Shown here in pieces: positions 1-7,730 of a stretch of 64,000 nucleotides of DNA. How positions within the stretch are numbered: position 1 is the first letter of the stretch; each line of letters begins with the position of its first letter. Location: NCBI GenBank assembly GCA_041687395.1, contig JAWLCA010000021.1, positions 1-64,000 of the forward strand, given 5' to 3'. The stretch comes from JAWLCA01 sp041687395. GTDB taxonomy: Bacteria > Pseudomonadota > Alphaproteobacteria > Rhodobacterales > Rhodobacteraceae. Under the pieces are notes generated by a model. The model was not told the origin of the DNA. It saw only the letters and a list, made by a program, of their open reading frames with translations, and did no database searches. The position numbers and the translations under genes are program-made.

Positions 1-1
1 G

Positions 2-112
2 TTTCGGTCGAAATCTTACAAAACCCTGCAGGTCATGGCGAGAAAAACCACAACGTTTCAGCGCAAAATCAATGGCATGAGTGTTGTTCAGAGCGAACTT
101 GATACCCCGTAA
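2..112 (+). CDS. C-terminal end of an unidentified protein (partial)
   Basis: An open frame enters from the left edge and stops at TAA (110-112), leaving 36 residues ending in QSELDTP. The stretch is basic in the middle (MARKTTTFQRK) and its codons are AT-richer than most of the window, like the neighbouring orphan gene. This is consistent with the tail of a foreign gene, but 36 residues are too few to name a family. It could also be a chance open frame. Confidence 0.3.
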   Translation, partial: FRSKSYKTLQVMARKTTTFQRKINGMSVVQSELDTP

Positions 113-127
113 GCAAGCAGGTTGCCC

Positions 128-231
128 GGGCGACCAGCCCGGGCCGCGCCCGCCCCTTCCCCCGGGCGGGCGCATGGGTGGGGCAGGGGTGGCTCAGGCG
201 TCGGGGGGCGTGACGGGATGATGGCCGACAG
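128..231. repeat. GC-rich two-hairpin intergenic element, copy 1
   Basis: It begins with GGGCGACCAGCCCGGGCCGC (128-147) and shares 24 bases with a second copy at 5352-5375. The start lies in a perfect hairpin, CCCGGGC-gacca-GCCCGGG. A second hairpin follows with arms GCGCCCGCCC and GGGCGGGCGC. Both copies end near a shared GATGATGGCC. Different bases make the stem of the second hairpin in each copy, as expected for a conserved RNA or DNA fold. The function is unknown. Confidence 0.55.
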
Positions 232-277
232 GAGCTACTTGAGTCTCCTAACGAACCCTTGGTTCCGCGATCCGAAG

Positions 278-1216
278 TCAATCTTCAAACATCGTCTTTA
301 GATGAATTGGCTCTGCATCAGGAAAAAGTTCTCTTTCATATATTCGAGTCTCGAAAGCTTTCTTCAGTAGCTCACGCTGTTCAGGATCACTACATGCCGA
401 CAGCCTTAGAATCGAAATTGCGCAGTACTCATCGAATGCAGAGAACTTAACGGCAAAGCCGTCCTTCAGAAAAGAACTCCGAAGCTTATGAAGGCGTATC
501 ATCTCCTCGTTAATTGTTGTGCTTTTAAGCTTATCTAGGCATAGGCGTTGACGCGCTCTTCCGTCACCAATTTGGGTTTCAATGGCAGTCCATAGCAATA
601 TCAATCGCGTGGTAGTATCGCTTGCTCTAGCTGCGAGGTTTATCAGTTCAGCAGTTCGTGATTCAAGTGTGAAGAGCCGCGCTGAGTGAGGTAAAGAAAC
701 TGACAGGTCTACCAGCTCCGGGCTCGGTTTTGGACTTAAAACATAAGAATCCGTTTGATGGGTAAGTTTCTGCTCATCTACGCTCCAGACGCCACGGTAA
801 TGCTCCTCAATCGCCACGTATTTTCCAAGAATAAGTCTTGCGGCGCCCAAAAAAGTATCGATCAAACCCAAGGCAACGCTGTGCTCTTGGTCCCTTGAGA
901 ATGGGCAGCCAGCAATCAAGTAAGATCCGGAAAGCTTCTGAGAGTAACCTATGCCATCGAGCGAAATGTTTCCCTGAATTGAGTGTGCGGCTATTCTTGG
1001 TAGCGGAACTCTTGCCTGTTCCATCTCCACAAGTCTGATCCAGAAATACTCTGAGACGACCTTCGCGATGCCACTTATTCGCGCTCTCTCATAATGGTCC
1101 ATGCAGGTGCAGAAAAAATGTGCGTGAGTGTATTTGAAGCCATGCTTGCGAAGACTGCTATAAACATCTTCAGGCAGTGACGGTATGCCAGTCGTTTTCC
1201 ATGTGTCATCGGTCAT
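278..1216 (-). CDS. Orphan protein, possibly HEPN/ApeA-like
   Basis: A 312-residue soluble protein with no signal peptide or membrane segment. GC content is clearly lower than in the flanking genes (long AT-rich runs around 480-860), suggesting horizontal acquisition. The C-terminal third contains LLWTAIETQIGD followed about 45 residues later by LHKLRSSFLKDG. This resembles the helical HEPN domain of the ApeA-type family, where a late R-S-x4-H motif is usual; here the histidine position reads K or D, so any RNase activity is doubtful. It lies 21 bases upstream of the aminotransferase gene on the same strand. I do not recognise the family with confidence. Confidence 0.7.
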   Translation of the reverse strand: MTDDTWKTTGIPSLPEDVYSSLRKHGFKYTHAHFFCTCMDHYERARISGIAKVVSEYFWIRLVEMEQARVPLPRIAAHSIQGNISLDGIGYSQKLSGSYLIAGCPFSRDQEHSVALGLIDTFLGAARLILGKYVAIEEHYRGVWSVDEQKLTHQTDSYVLSPKPSPELVDLSVSLPHSARLFTLESRTAELINLAARASDTTTRLILLWTAIETQIGDGRARQRLCLDKLKSTTINEEMIRLHKLRSSFLKDGFAVKFSAFDEYCAISILRLSACSDPEQRELLKKAFETRIYERELFPDAEPIHLKTMFED

Positions 1217-1237
1217 CTTGACGTTTTCAAGATTAAA

Positions 1238-2098
1238 TCACCCACTATGCGCCCAATCCCAATACAACTCCCGCACCCGCCTTGTCACCGGCCCCACCTG
1301 ATAATGCGTGTCGTCGAACTGGGTCACCGGCGTGACCTTCATCATGTTGCCCGACAGGAACACCTCGTCCGCGGCGCGGAAGTCGTCGAAGGTCAGCACG
1401 GTCTCGTGCACCGCGTAGCCGTCGGCGCGCAGGTTCTTGATATGCCGCGACCGGGTGATGCCGGCCAGGAAGGTGCCGTTGGGGACGGGGGTGAAGACCT
1501 CTCCATCGCGGACCATGAAGACGTTGGCGGTGGCGGTTTCGGCCACGTTGCCCAGCGCGTCGGTGACCAGCGCGTTGCCGAAGCCCTTTGATCGCGCCTC
1601 GACCAGCATCCTTGCGTTGTTGGGGTAGAGGCAACCGGCCTTGGCGTTGACCACAGCATCCTCCAGCACCGGGCGGCGGTAGCGGGTGGTGGTCAGCGTG
1701 GTGGAGGTGTCGGGTGCGGCCATCGGGATCTGCTCCAGGCAGATCGCGAATCCGGTGGCGCCGCGTTTCGGGGCCACGCCCAGGTCGCCGCCCTCCAGCG
1801 CCCAGTACATCGGGCGGATGTAGACGGCGGTATCGGGGGCATAGGCGCTCAGCCCCTCCAGCGTGAGCGCCACCATGTCCTCGGCCGTCACGGTGGGGGT
1901 GATCATCAGCGCCTCGGCCGAGTTGTTGACGCGCTGGCAATGGGCCAGCAGGTCCGGGGCGATGCCCTCGAACCAGCGCGCGCCATCGAAGACGGTGGTG
2001 CCCAGCCACGATCCGTGGTCGGCCGCGCGCATGATCATCACATCACCGTCGTGCCACTGCCCCTGGAACCAGGTGCGGATGTTGGTGCCTGTCGCCAT
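1238..2098 (-). CDS. Class IV PLP aminotransferase (branched-chain type)
   Basis: A 286-residue fold-type IV pyridoxal-phosphate enzyme that should move amino groups between branched-chain amino acids and 2-oxoglutarate in the cytosol. The likely Schiff-base lysine is K153 in VVNAKAGCLYPNN, and the cofactor-binding strand reads NVAETATANVF (about 184-194), both typical of the BCAT/D-AAT/ADCL superfamily. Length is slightly below the usual 295-310 for IlvE. The ATG at 2098 is preceded by a GGGGGACAG stretch. A substrate other than branched-chain amino acids is possible because class IV members are hard to separate by sequence. Confidence 0.85.
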   Translation of the reverse strand: MATGTNIRTWFQGQWHDGDVMIMRAADHGSWLGTTVFDGARWFEGIAPDLLAHCQRVNNSAEALMITPTVTAEDMVALTLEGLSAYAPDTAVYIRPMYWALEGGDLGVAPKRGATGFAICLEQIPMAAPDTSTTLTTTRYRRPVLEDAVVNAKAGCLYPNNARMLVEARSKGFGNALVTDALGNVAETATANVFMVRDGEVFTPVPNGTFLAGITRSRHIKNLRADGYAVHETVLTFDDFRAADEVFLSGNMMKVTPVTQFDDTHYQVGPVTRRVRELYWDWAHSG

Positions 2099-2156
2099 CG
2101 TCTGTCCCCCGTCTGTGGGGTCGGTTAAAGCATCGGGGCGCGGCGGGGTCCAGAGG

Positions 2157-2642
2157 TCAGGGCGCCTCGGCCAGAAGCGCGTCGAGGTCGAGCGGTGCGT
2201 TCCTCATGGCAAGCTGGCCGTTCGCGTCGCGCGGCCAGTCGGCTTCGGGGCGGTCGCGGTACAGCTCCACCCCGTTGCCGTCAGGGTCGCGCAGGTAGAT
2301 CGCCTCGGACACGCCATGGTCGGCGGCGCCGTCCAGCGGGATGCCCGCCTGCACCACCCGGCGCAGCGCATCGGCGAGGGTCGCGCGGTCGGGGTAAAGG
2401 AAAGCGGTGTGGTAAAGCCCGGTGTGGCCCGGCGGCGGCGGCGTGCCGCCCGCGCTTTCCCAGGTGTTCAGCCCGATGTGGTGGTGGTAGCCGCCCGCCG
2501 ATAGGAACGCGGCCTGCGGGCCGTATTGCTGGGTGACCTGAAACCCGAGCACGCCGGAATAGAAGGCGATGGCGCGGTCGAGGTCGGCCACCTTCAGGTG
2601 GACGTGGCCGATGCGGGTGGCGGGGTGGACGGGGGTGGTCAT
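2157..2642 (-). CDS. VOC family (glyoxalase/extradiol dioxygenase-like) protein
   Basis: A 161-residue single vicinal-oxygen-chelate domain protein. It opens with HVHLKVADLDRAIAFYSGVLGF, where the second histidine and the tyrosine context are typical of the fold. A central HIGLNTW and HTAF provide further metal-ligand candidates, and DPDGNGVELYRD near residue 130 supplies the usual late glutamate. The layout resembles CatE-type catechol 2,3-dioxygenase-like proteins, but the substrate cannot be read from sequence. It lies between the aminotransferase and the cation transporter on the same strand, with short gaps on both sides. Confidence 0.85.
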   Translation of the reverse strand: MTTPVHPATRIGHVHLKVADLDRAIAFYSGVLGFQVTQQYGPQAAFLSAGGYHHHIGLNTWESAGGTPPPPGHTGLYHTAFLYPDRATLADALRRVVQAGIPLDGAADHGVSEAIYLRDPDGNGVELYRDRPEADWPRDANGQLAMRNAPLDLDALLAEAP

Positions 2643-2714
2643 GGCAGCCTCCGGTCTGGTTTGTCCGGATATACCCGAAATGGGCCCGTGGTTTGAGGGG
2701 CAGGGGCGCAGGGA

Positions 2715-3599
2715 TCATGTGCGCGGCCGCACCGGGTCCTTGTGGATGATGACGTCGGCGTTGGGATAGGCGTTGATGATCGCGCGTTTGAGCGCGGCGC
2801 CGATGGCGTGGGCTTCGTCCAGCGTCTGGCTGCCGTCCAGTTCGATGTGCAGGTTGACGAAGATGATCGATCCGGCGGTGCGGGTCTTCAGGTCGTGGTG
2901 GCCGTGCACGCCGGGCCAGCCGTCGACGATGCGGGCAATGCCCTCGATCACCTCGGGGTCGGCGCGGCGGTCCATCAGCGCGTCCCAGGCGCCGCGGCCG
3001 ATGCCGAAGGCGCCGTGGATCAGGATGCCCGCCGCGACCAGCGCCACCACCGAATCGACCTGCCCGATGCCAAAGCGCGACGAGGCGAAGAGTGCCCCGA
3101 TCGCCCCCAGCGTCGGGATCAGATCGCCGATGTAGTGCAGCCGGTCGGCGCGCACCACGCGGTTGCCGGTGCGCCTGGCGACGCGGGTCTGCCAGGCGAC
3201 CAGCCCCAATGTCAGCGAAGCCGAGGCCGCCATGACCGCGATGCCCACCCCTTCGGACTGCAGCGGCGCAGGCGCGTCGGCCAGGAGCCGCGCGACGGCG
3301 GTCCAGCCGATCAGCACGCCCGCGCCGAGGATCAGAAGGCTTTGCCCGAGCGCCGCCAGATCCTCGGCCGAGGTGTGGCCGAAGGCGTGATCCTCGTCCG
3401 CCGGGCGGGCGGCATAGATGATCGCGATCAGCGCCACGACCGACATCGTCAGGTCCATCGCGCTGTCGGCGAGCGAGGCCGCGACCGACAGCGCGCCCGT
3501 GGCGACCAGCGCCCAGAGCTTCAGCGCGACCAGCACCCCGGCCACGGCGACCGAGGCCATGCCGGCCGACAGGTTCAGGCGTGTCGTGTCGGTCTGCAT
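2715..3599 (-). CDS. Cation diffusion facilitator family transporter
   Basis: A 294-residue inner-membrane divalent metal/proton antiporter of the CDF family (FieF/ZitB-like). Several hydrophobic segments fill the first 200 residues. The metal-site residues are visible as D45 and D49 (LADSAMD) in the second helix and H71/H75/D80 (DHAFGHTSAED) in the following loop. The C-terminal cytoplasmic domain carries HGHHDLKTR and FVNLHIELD, the usual ferredoxin-like dimer domain. Metal choice (Zn, Fe, Mn or Co) cannot be decided. It starts at ATG 3599 behind GGGGATGG. Confidence 0.92.
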   Translation of the reverse strand: MQTDTTRLNLSAGMASVAVAGVLVALKLWALVATGALSVAASLADSAMDLTMSVVALIAIIYAARPADEDHAFGHTSAEDLAALGQSLLILGAGVLIGWTAVARLLADAPAPLQSEGVGIAVMAASASLTLGLVAWQTRVARRTGNRVVRADRLHYIGDLIPTLGAIGALFASSRFGIGQVDSVVALVAAGILIHGAFGIGRGAWDALMDRRADPEVIEGIARIVDGWPGVHGHHDLKTRTAGSIIFVNLHIELDGSQTLDEAHAIGAALKRAIINAYPNADVIIHKDPVRPRT

Positions 3600-3662
3600 C
3601 GTCCATCCCCGTGAGTCGCGGGGGTCCTGCTAGACCCGACAGCGCCAGCCGGCAAGCGGGGG

Positions 3663-4199
3663 TCAGTCGAAGCTTTCGCCCGCCAGCACGCCCCAGAGCG
3701 CGGATTTCCGCGCCCAGCCGCGAATCCCGTCGGCGTTCAGGCGGCACCAGTCGTCCGCGCACTCGGTCAGCCGCGCGACCACGCCCGCCTCCACATACGC
3801 CATCACCGGCGTCCCCTCGTCGGCGCGGGCGTGCAGCGGCGTCAGGTCCTGTTCCACCAGCGCTGTGCGCGCCCCCGACAGAAGCGCGTAATGCACCCAG
3901 CCGCCGGCACCGTCCCGGTCCTCCACCCGGCGCCAGTGGCCGTGCTCGGCCGTCACCCGCAGCGGCATGTCGCGGCGGGTGAAGACCCAGTCGATCCGAT
4001 GCTCGGTTCCCGGCCCGCGCCGGGCGTTGCCCTCGCCCGCCTTCAGCGACACGAAGCGCGGCATCGGCAGGTTGGTCACCGGCCCCCGGGTCACGGCCGC
4101 CTCTGCCACGCCCGGCTCCACCGCGCGCGCCGGCGACGGCGCTACCGCCGCCACCGAAAGCGCCACCACAAGGATCGCCCAAGCACCCGTTCGCATCAT
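3663..4199 (-). CDS. Secreted SH3-domain protein
   Basis: A 178-residue exported protein. An N-terminal signal peptide (about residues 1-26, ending near SPARAVE) is followed by tandem bacterial SH3-like segments: one around VSLKAGEGNARRGPGTEH with WVFTRRDMPLRV and a second around ARADEGTPVMAYVEAGVVARL with DDWCRLNADGIRGWARKS. Such domains usually bind cell-wall peptides in the periplasm. Two in-frame ATGs at the start (4199 and 4196) cannot be told apart. It is divergent from the dehydrogenase gene at 4325. Confidence 0.85.
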   Translation of the reverse strand: MMRTGAWAILVVALSVAAVAPSPARAVEPGVAEAAVTRGPVTNLPMPRFVSLKAGEGNARRGPGTEHRIDWVFTRRDMPLRVTAEHGHWRRVEDRDGAGGWVHYALLSGARTALVEQDLTPLHARADEGTPVMAYVEAGVVARLTECADDWCRLNADGIRGWARKSALWGVLAGESFD

Positions 4200-4324
4200 C
4201 TTTGCCCGCTCTTGCCGTTTTCGCGGCCTCGACCGGGCCGCCTTGCCTCTCGGGGCTTGTTCCCTGCCCCGCTATCGGCCACTTTGCCACCCGGAACGCC
4301 GGTTGCAAGCGTGGGGAGAGACGG

Positions 4325-5311
4325 ATGCCGACACAGCGCCTGAGTGTTGTCGTGACGCGACGGTTGCCCGAGGTCGTGGAGACCCGGATGAAGGAGCTGT
4401 TTCAGGTCGAACTGCGCGACACCGATGCGCCGATGACCCGCGACGAGCTGCTGGCGGCGATGCAGCGCGCCGACGTGCTGGTGCCCACCATCACCGACCG
4501 GATCGATGCGGGCGTCCTGGGTGCGGCGGGCGACCGGCTGAAGCTGATCGCCAACTACGGCTCGGGGATCGACCATATCGACGTGGCGACCGCCCGCCAG
4601 CGCGGCATCCTGGTGTCGAACACGCCGGGCGTGGTGACCGAGGATACCGCCGACGTGGTGATGGCGCTGATCCTGTCGGTGACGCGCCGCATCCCCGAGG
4701 GGCTTGCGGTGATGCAGTCAGGGGAGTGGCGGGGCTGGGCGCCCACGGCCTTCCTTGGCGGCCGGCTGGGCGGCCGGCGCCTGGGGATTCTGGGCATGGG
4801 CCGGATCGGGCAGGCGGTCGCCCGCCGCGCCCGCGCCTTCGGCCTGCAGATCCACTACCACAACCGCCGTCGCCTGCGCGACGAGATCGAGGAGTCGCTG
4901 GAGGCGACGTATTGGGAAAGCCTCGACCAGATGGTCGCGCGGATGGACATCATCAGCGTCAACTGCCCGCATACGCCGTCAACCTTTCACCTGCTGAACG
5001 CGCGGCGGCTGAAGCTGATGAAGCCTTCGGCCGTTATCGTGAACACCAGCCGGGGCGAGGTGATCGACGAGAACGCGCTGACCCGCGCGCTCCGGTCCGG
5101 CGAACTGGCGGGCGCGGGGCTGGACGTCTACGAACATGGCACCGACATCAACCCGCGCCTGCGCGAGTTGAAGAACGTGGTGCTGCTGCCGCACATGGGA
5201 TCGGCCACGATCGAGGGCCGGATCGAGATGGGCGAAAAGGTCATCATCAACATCAAGACTTTCGCCGACGGCCATCGCCCGCCAGATCAGGTGGTGCCGG
5301 CGATGCTTTAG
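4325..5311 (+). CDS. D-2-hydroxyacid dehydrogenase (glyoxylate/hydroxypyruvate reductase type)
   Basis: A 328-residue NAD(P)-dependent enzyme of the D-isomer 2-hydroxyacid dehydrogenase family, probably interconverting D-glycerate and hydroxypyruvate or glycolate and glyoxylate. The nucleotide-binding loop is GMGRIGQA starting at residue 157. The catalytic arginine lies in VNTSRGEVID and the late histidine in LLPHMGSAT. The start is the ATG at 4325 with GGGGAGAG just upstream; the longer open frame back to 4202 has no good ribosome site. Glyoxylate reduction would fit the nearby Mcl1, which releases or uses glyoxylate, but that link is inference. Confidence 0.88.
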   Translation: MPTQRLSVVVTRRLPEVVETRMKELFQVELRDTDAPMTRDELLAAMQRADVLVPTITDRIDAGVLGAAGDRLKLIANYGSGIDHIDVATARQRGILVSNTPGVVTEDTADVVMALILSVTRRIPEGLAVMQSGEWRGWAPTAFLGGRLGGRRLGILGMGRIGQAVARRARAFGLQIHYHNRRRLRDEIEESLEATYWESLDQMVARMDIISVNCPHTPSTFHLLNARRLKLMKPSAVIVNTSRGEVIDENALTRALRSGELAGAGLDVYEHGTDINPRLRELKNVVLLPHMGSATIEGRIEMGEKVIINIKTFADGHRPPDQVVPAML

Positions 5312-5351
5312 CCGCCTGGGGCGGCGCGCGACCTTGACCTCTGCCTGGCCA

Positions 5352-5430
5352 GGGCGACCAGCCCGGGCCGCGCCCACCCAAGGGTCGGGCGCGGCCGTGA
5401 TCCCATCTTTGCGATGATGGCCTACTGCAA
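5352..5430. repeat. GC-rich two-hairpin intergenic element, copy 2
   Basis: It shares GGGCGACCAGCCCGGGCCGC and four more bases with copy 1 at 128-151. The second hairpin here is GCCGCGCCC (5368-5376) with GGGCGCGGC and a loop of about 11 bases. It ends near GATGATGGCC, as does copy 1. It sits between the dehydrogenase stop and aroA and may be in the aroA leader. Function unknown. Confidence 0.55.
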
Positions 5431-5497
5431 GGGTGCAAACGTGCTGGACCCTGCCCGACCCATTCGGTAATCCCTTGCCGGCAACGCGGGGGGCAGC

Positions 5498-6847
5498 ATG
5501 TCGGGACACGGGCCAGCAACACCATTGACCGCGCGGGCGGGCGGGCCGCTTTCCGGCACCGCGCAGGTGCCGGGCGACAAGTCGATCAGCCACCGGTCGC
5601 TGATCCTTGGCGCGCTGGCGGTGGGCGAGACGAAGATTTCCGGACTGCTGGAAGGGCAGGACGTGCTGGACACCGCCGCCGCGATGCGCGCCTTCGGGGC
5701 CGAGGTCGCGCAGCACGGCCCCGGCCAGTGGTCGGTCCACGGCGTGGGCGTCGGCGGCTTTGCCGAGCCGGAACAGGTGATCGACTGCGGCAATTCCGGC
5801 ACCGGCGTGCGGCTGATCATGGGCGCGATGGCAACGACGCCGATCACCGCCACCTTCACCGGAGACGCCAGCCTGAACAAGCGCCCGATGGGCCGCGTGA
5901 CCGACCCGCTGGCGCTGTTCGGCGCGCGCGCCTATGGCCGGCGCGGGGGGCGTCTGCCGATGACCGTGGTCGGCGCGGAAAGCCCGATCCCGGTGCACTA
6001 CACCCTGCCGGTACCCTCGGCGCAGGTGAAATCCGCCGTGCTGCTGGCCGGGCTGAACGCCCCCGGCCAGACCGTCGTGATCGAGGCCGAGGCCACGCGC
6101 GACCATTCCGAACGGATGCTGCGCGGATTCGGTGCTGAACTTTCGGTCGAGGATGCCCCCGAGGGCCGCGTCATCACCCTGACCGGCCGCCCCGAACTGC
6201 GCCCGCAGACGGTGGCCGTACCGCGCGACCCAAGTTCTGCTGCCTTCCCGGTCTGCGCCGCGCTGATGGTCGAAGGGTCGGAGATTCAGGTGCCCGGCGT
6301 CAGCCAGAACCCGACCCGCGCCGGGCTCTACCAGACACTGGTGGACATGGGCGCCGACATAACCTTCGCCAACACGCGCGAGGAAGGGGGCGAACCGGTG
6401 GCCGACCTCTGGGTGCGCTTCGGCCCGCTGAAGGGAATCGAGGTGCCGCCAGAGCGCGCGGCCAGCATGATCGACGAATACCCGGTGCTGGCGGCCCTTG
6501 CCGCCACCGCCCAAGGCACCACCGTGATGCGCGGCATCAGGGAGTTGCGGGTCAAGGAAAGCGACCGCATCGACGCGATGGCCCGCGGGCTGGAGGCCTG
6601 CGGCGTGCGGGTGGAGGAAACCGAGGACAGCCTGACCGTCCACGGCATCGGGCCGGGTGGCGTGCCGGGTGGCGCGACGGTCGAAAGCCGGCTGGACCAT
6701 CGCATCGCCATGAGCTTCCTCTGCCTCGGCCTCGCCGCCCGTGCGCCGATCACGGTGGACAACGCCAGCCCCATCGCCACCTCATTCCCCGCGTTCGAGG
6801 GGCTGATGCAGGCGCTGGGGGCCGAGATCGGCGGGGGCGGGGGGTGA
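5498..6847 (+). CDS. aroA: 3-phosphoshikimate 1-carboxyvinyltransferase (EPSP synthase)
   Basis: A 449-residue enzyme of the shikimate pathway that joins phosphoenolpyruvate to shikimate-3-phosphate. Family motifs are VPGDKSISHRSL near the N-terminus, GNSGTGVRL (phosphoenolpyruvate site), LNKRPMGRV, DPSSAAFPV and the late RELRVKESDRI. The G-N-S-G-T-G loop and length fit the alphaproteobacterial EPSP synthases, some of which are class II. It is the first gene of a co-directional run aroA-cmk-rpsA-ihfB-lapA-trpF-trpB, a neighbourhood common in alphaproteobacteria. Confidence 0.96.
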   Translation: MSGHGPATPLTARAGGPLSGTAQVPGDKSISHRSLILGALAVGETKISGLLEGQDVLDTAAAMRAFGAEVAQHGPGQWSVHGVGVGGFAEPEQVIDCGNSGTGVRLIMGAMATTPITATFTGDASLNKRPMGRVTDPLALFGARAYGRRGGRLPMTVVGAESPIPVHYTLPVPSAQVKSAVLLAGLNAPGQTVVIEAEATRDHSERMLRGFGAELSVEDAPEGRVITLTGRPELRPQTVAVPRDPSSAAFPVCAALMVEGSEIQVPGVSQNPTRAGLYQTLVDMGADITFANTREEGGEPVADLWVRFGPLKGIEVPPERAASMIDEYPVLAALAATAQGTTVMRGIRELRVKESDRIDAMARGLEACGVRVEETEDSLTVHGIGPGGVPGGATVESRLDHRIAMSFLCLGLAARAPITVDNASPIATSFPAFEGLMQALGAEIGGGGG

Positions 6848-6918
6848 GCAAGACAGCGTCAGTCCCTGTGCTGCGGATGCATGGAGTTGCGCCATTCGGG
6901 CACACAGCGAACGCCGGT

Positions 6919-6973
6919 GCCATACGGATGCTGGCGGGTTGCTGGCAGGGTGCTGGCGCCGTGCTGGCACCCG
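6919..6973 (+). repeat. Element A: five 11-bp phased units between aroA and cmk
   Basis: A leading unit GCCATACGGAT (6919-6929) is followed by four units starting GCTGGC at exactly 11-bp steps (6930, 6941, 6952, 6963). The last five bases of each unit vary. Element B upstream of accA (40417-40471) has the same design, with a leading TACATACAGGT and four GSTGGC units. The 11-bp step puts the conserved bases on one face of the helix. I know of no named family like this. Confidence 0.6.
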
Positions 6974-7002
6974 GCCATGGCCTCCTCCGGCGCCACAAAT
7001 GA
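6928..7002 (+). CDS. Possible 24-residue leader peptide coupled to cmk
   Basis: An ATG at 6928 opens a 24-codon frame (MLAGCWQGAGAVLAPG...) that ends in TGA overlapping the cmk start as ATGA. cmk has no clear ribosome site of its own, so re-initiation from this frame would explain its translation. The frame lies mostly within the phased repeat and has only a weak ribosome site, so it may be accidental. Confidence 0.25.
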   Translation: MLAGCWQGAGAVLAPGHGLLRRHK

Positions 7003-7607
7003 CCCTGCCGCACCCCTTCACCGTCGCCATCGATGGCCCCGCCGCGGCGGGCAAGGGTACAATTTCCCGCGCCATCGCGGCCCATTTCGGCTTCGCCCAT
7101 TTGGACACGGGGCTGCTCTATCGCGCGGTGGGGGTGAAGGGTGGCGACCCGGTGGAAGCGGCGCGGGGGCTGACGCCCGCCGACCTCGAACGCGGCGATC
7201 TGCGCAGCGGCGAGGCCGGTCAGGCGGCCAGCCGCGTGGCGGTAAATCCCGATGTTCGTCGGGCACTTGTGGAATTTCAGCGCAGCTTTGCCCGCCGCCC
7301 CGGCGGGGCGGTTCTGGACGGCCGCGACATCGGTACCGTGATCTGCCCCGACGCCGACGTGAAGCTGTTCGTCACCGCCAGCGACGAAGTGCGCGCCCAC
7401 CGCCGCTGGCTGGAACTGGGCGGGAGCGAGGCCGAGGTGCTGGCCGACCTGCGCGCCCGCGACGCCCGCGACAGCGCGCGGGCAACCGCCCCCCTGCGCC
7501 CCGCGCCCGATGCGCTCTTGCTAGATACGACGGAACTGACTATAGACGCCGCAGTCCAAAAGGCGGTTGAGGCCATAGAACAACGGATCGGGCGGGGTCG
7601 CGGGTAA
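6999..7607 (+). CDS. cmk: Cytidylate kinase
   Basis: A 202-residue NMP kinase that phosphorylates CMP and dCMP using ATP. The P-loop is GPAAAGKGT at residues 11-19, followed by HLDTGLLYRAVG, and the NMP-binding and lid parts read LDGRDIGTVICPDADVKLF and RAHRRWLEL. The start is set at ATG 6999 because the protein then begins MTLPHPFTVAIDGP, as in the family; an extension to 6939 would encode low-complexity repeat DNA. It overlaps a possible leader peptide by ATGA and is followed by rpsA, the conserved cmk-rpsA order. Confidence 0.95.
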   Translation: MTLPHPFTVAIDGPAAAGKGTISRAIAAHFGFAHLDTGLLYRAVGVKGGDPVEAARGLTPADLERGDLRSGEAGQAASRVAVNPDVRRALVEFQRSFARRPGGAVLDGRDIGTVICPDADVKLFVTASDEVRAHRRWLELGGSEAEVLADLRARDARDSARATAPLRPAPDALLLDTTELTIDAAVQKAVEAIEQRIGRGRG

Positions 7608-7625
7608 CCACGACCCTTTTGTGTT
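7595..7625 (+). terminator. Intrinsic terminator overlapping the cmk stop
   Basis: Arms GGGTCG (7595-7600) and CGACCC (7611-7616) form a hairpin followed by TTTTGTGTTT. The left arm lies inside the last cmk codons. It could end cmk transcripts or limit read-through into rpsA. Confidence 0.55.
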
Positions 7626-7679
7626 TGATCCGCATCCCGCGCCCAAGGACATCAACCAAAGACCGGCGGAGACAACCGC

Positions 7680-7730
7680 ATGGCCAGTAAAGCAATGAAC
7701 GAAAAGGAAAACCTGACGCATGTGCGCTAA
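7680..7730 (+). CDS. Possible 16-residue upstream ORF overlapping the rpsA start
   Basis: ATG at 7680, behind GGCGGAGAC, opens MASKAMNEKENLTHVR and stops at TAA 7728-7730, inside the first codons of rpsA in another frame. An upstream frame that ends past the rpsA start could influence S1 translation, which is known to be autoregulated in E. coli. No independent evidence for translation. Confidence 0.3.
   Translation: MASKAMNEKENLTHVR

Noticed and set aside
2281..4308. A 675-residue minus-strand frame over the VOC, CDF and SH3 genes
   Set aside because: Low-complexity Arg/Gly/Ala product in the wrong frame of three recognised genes.
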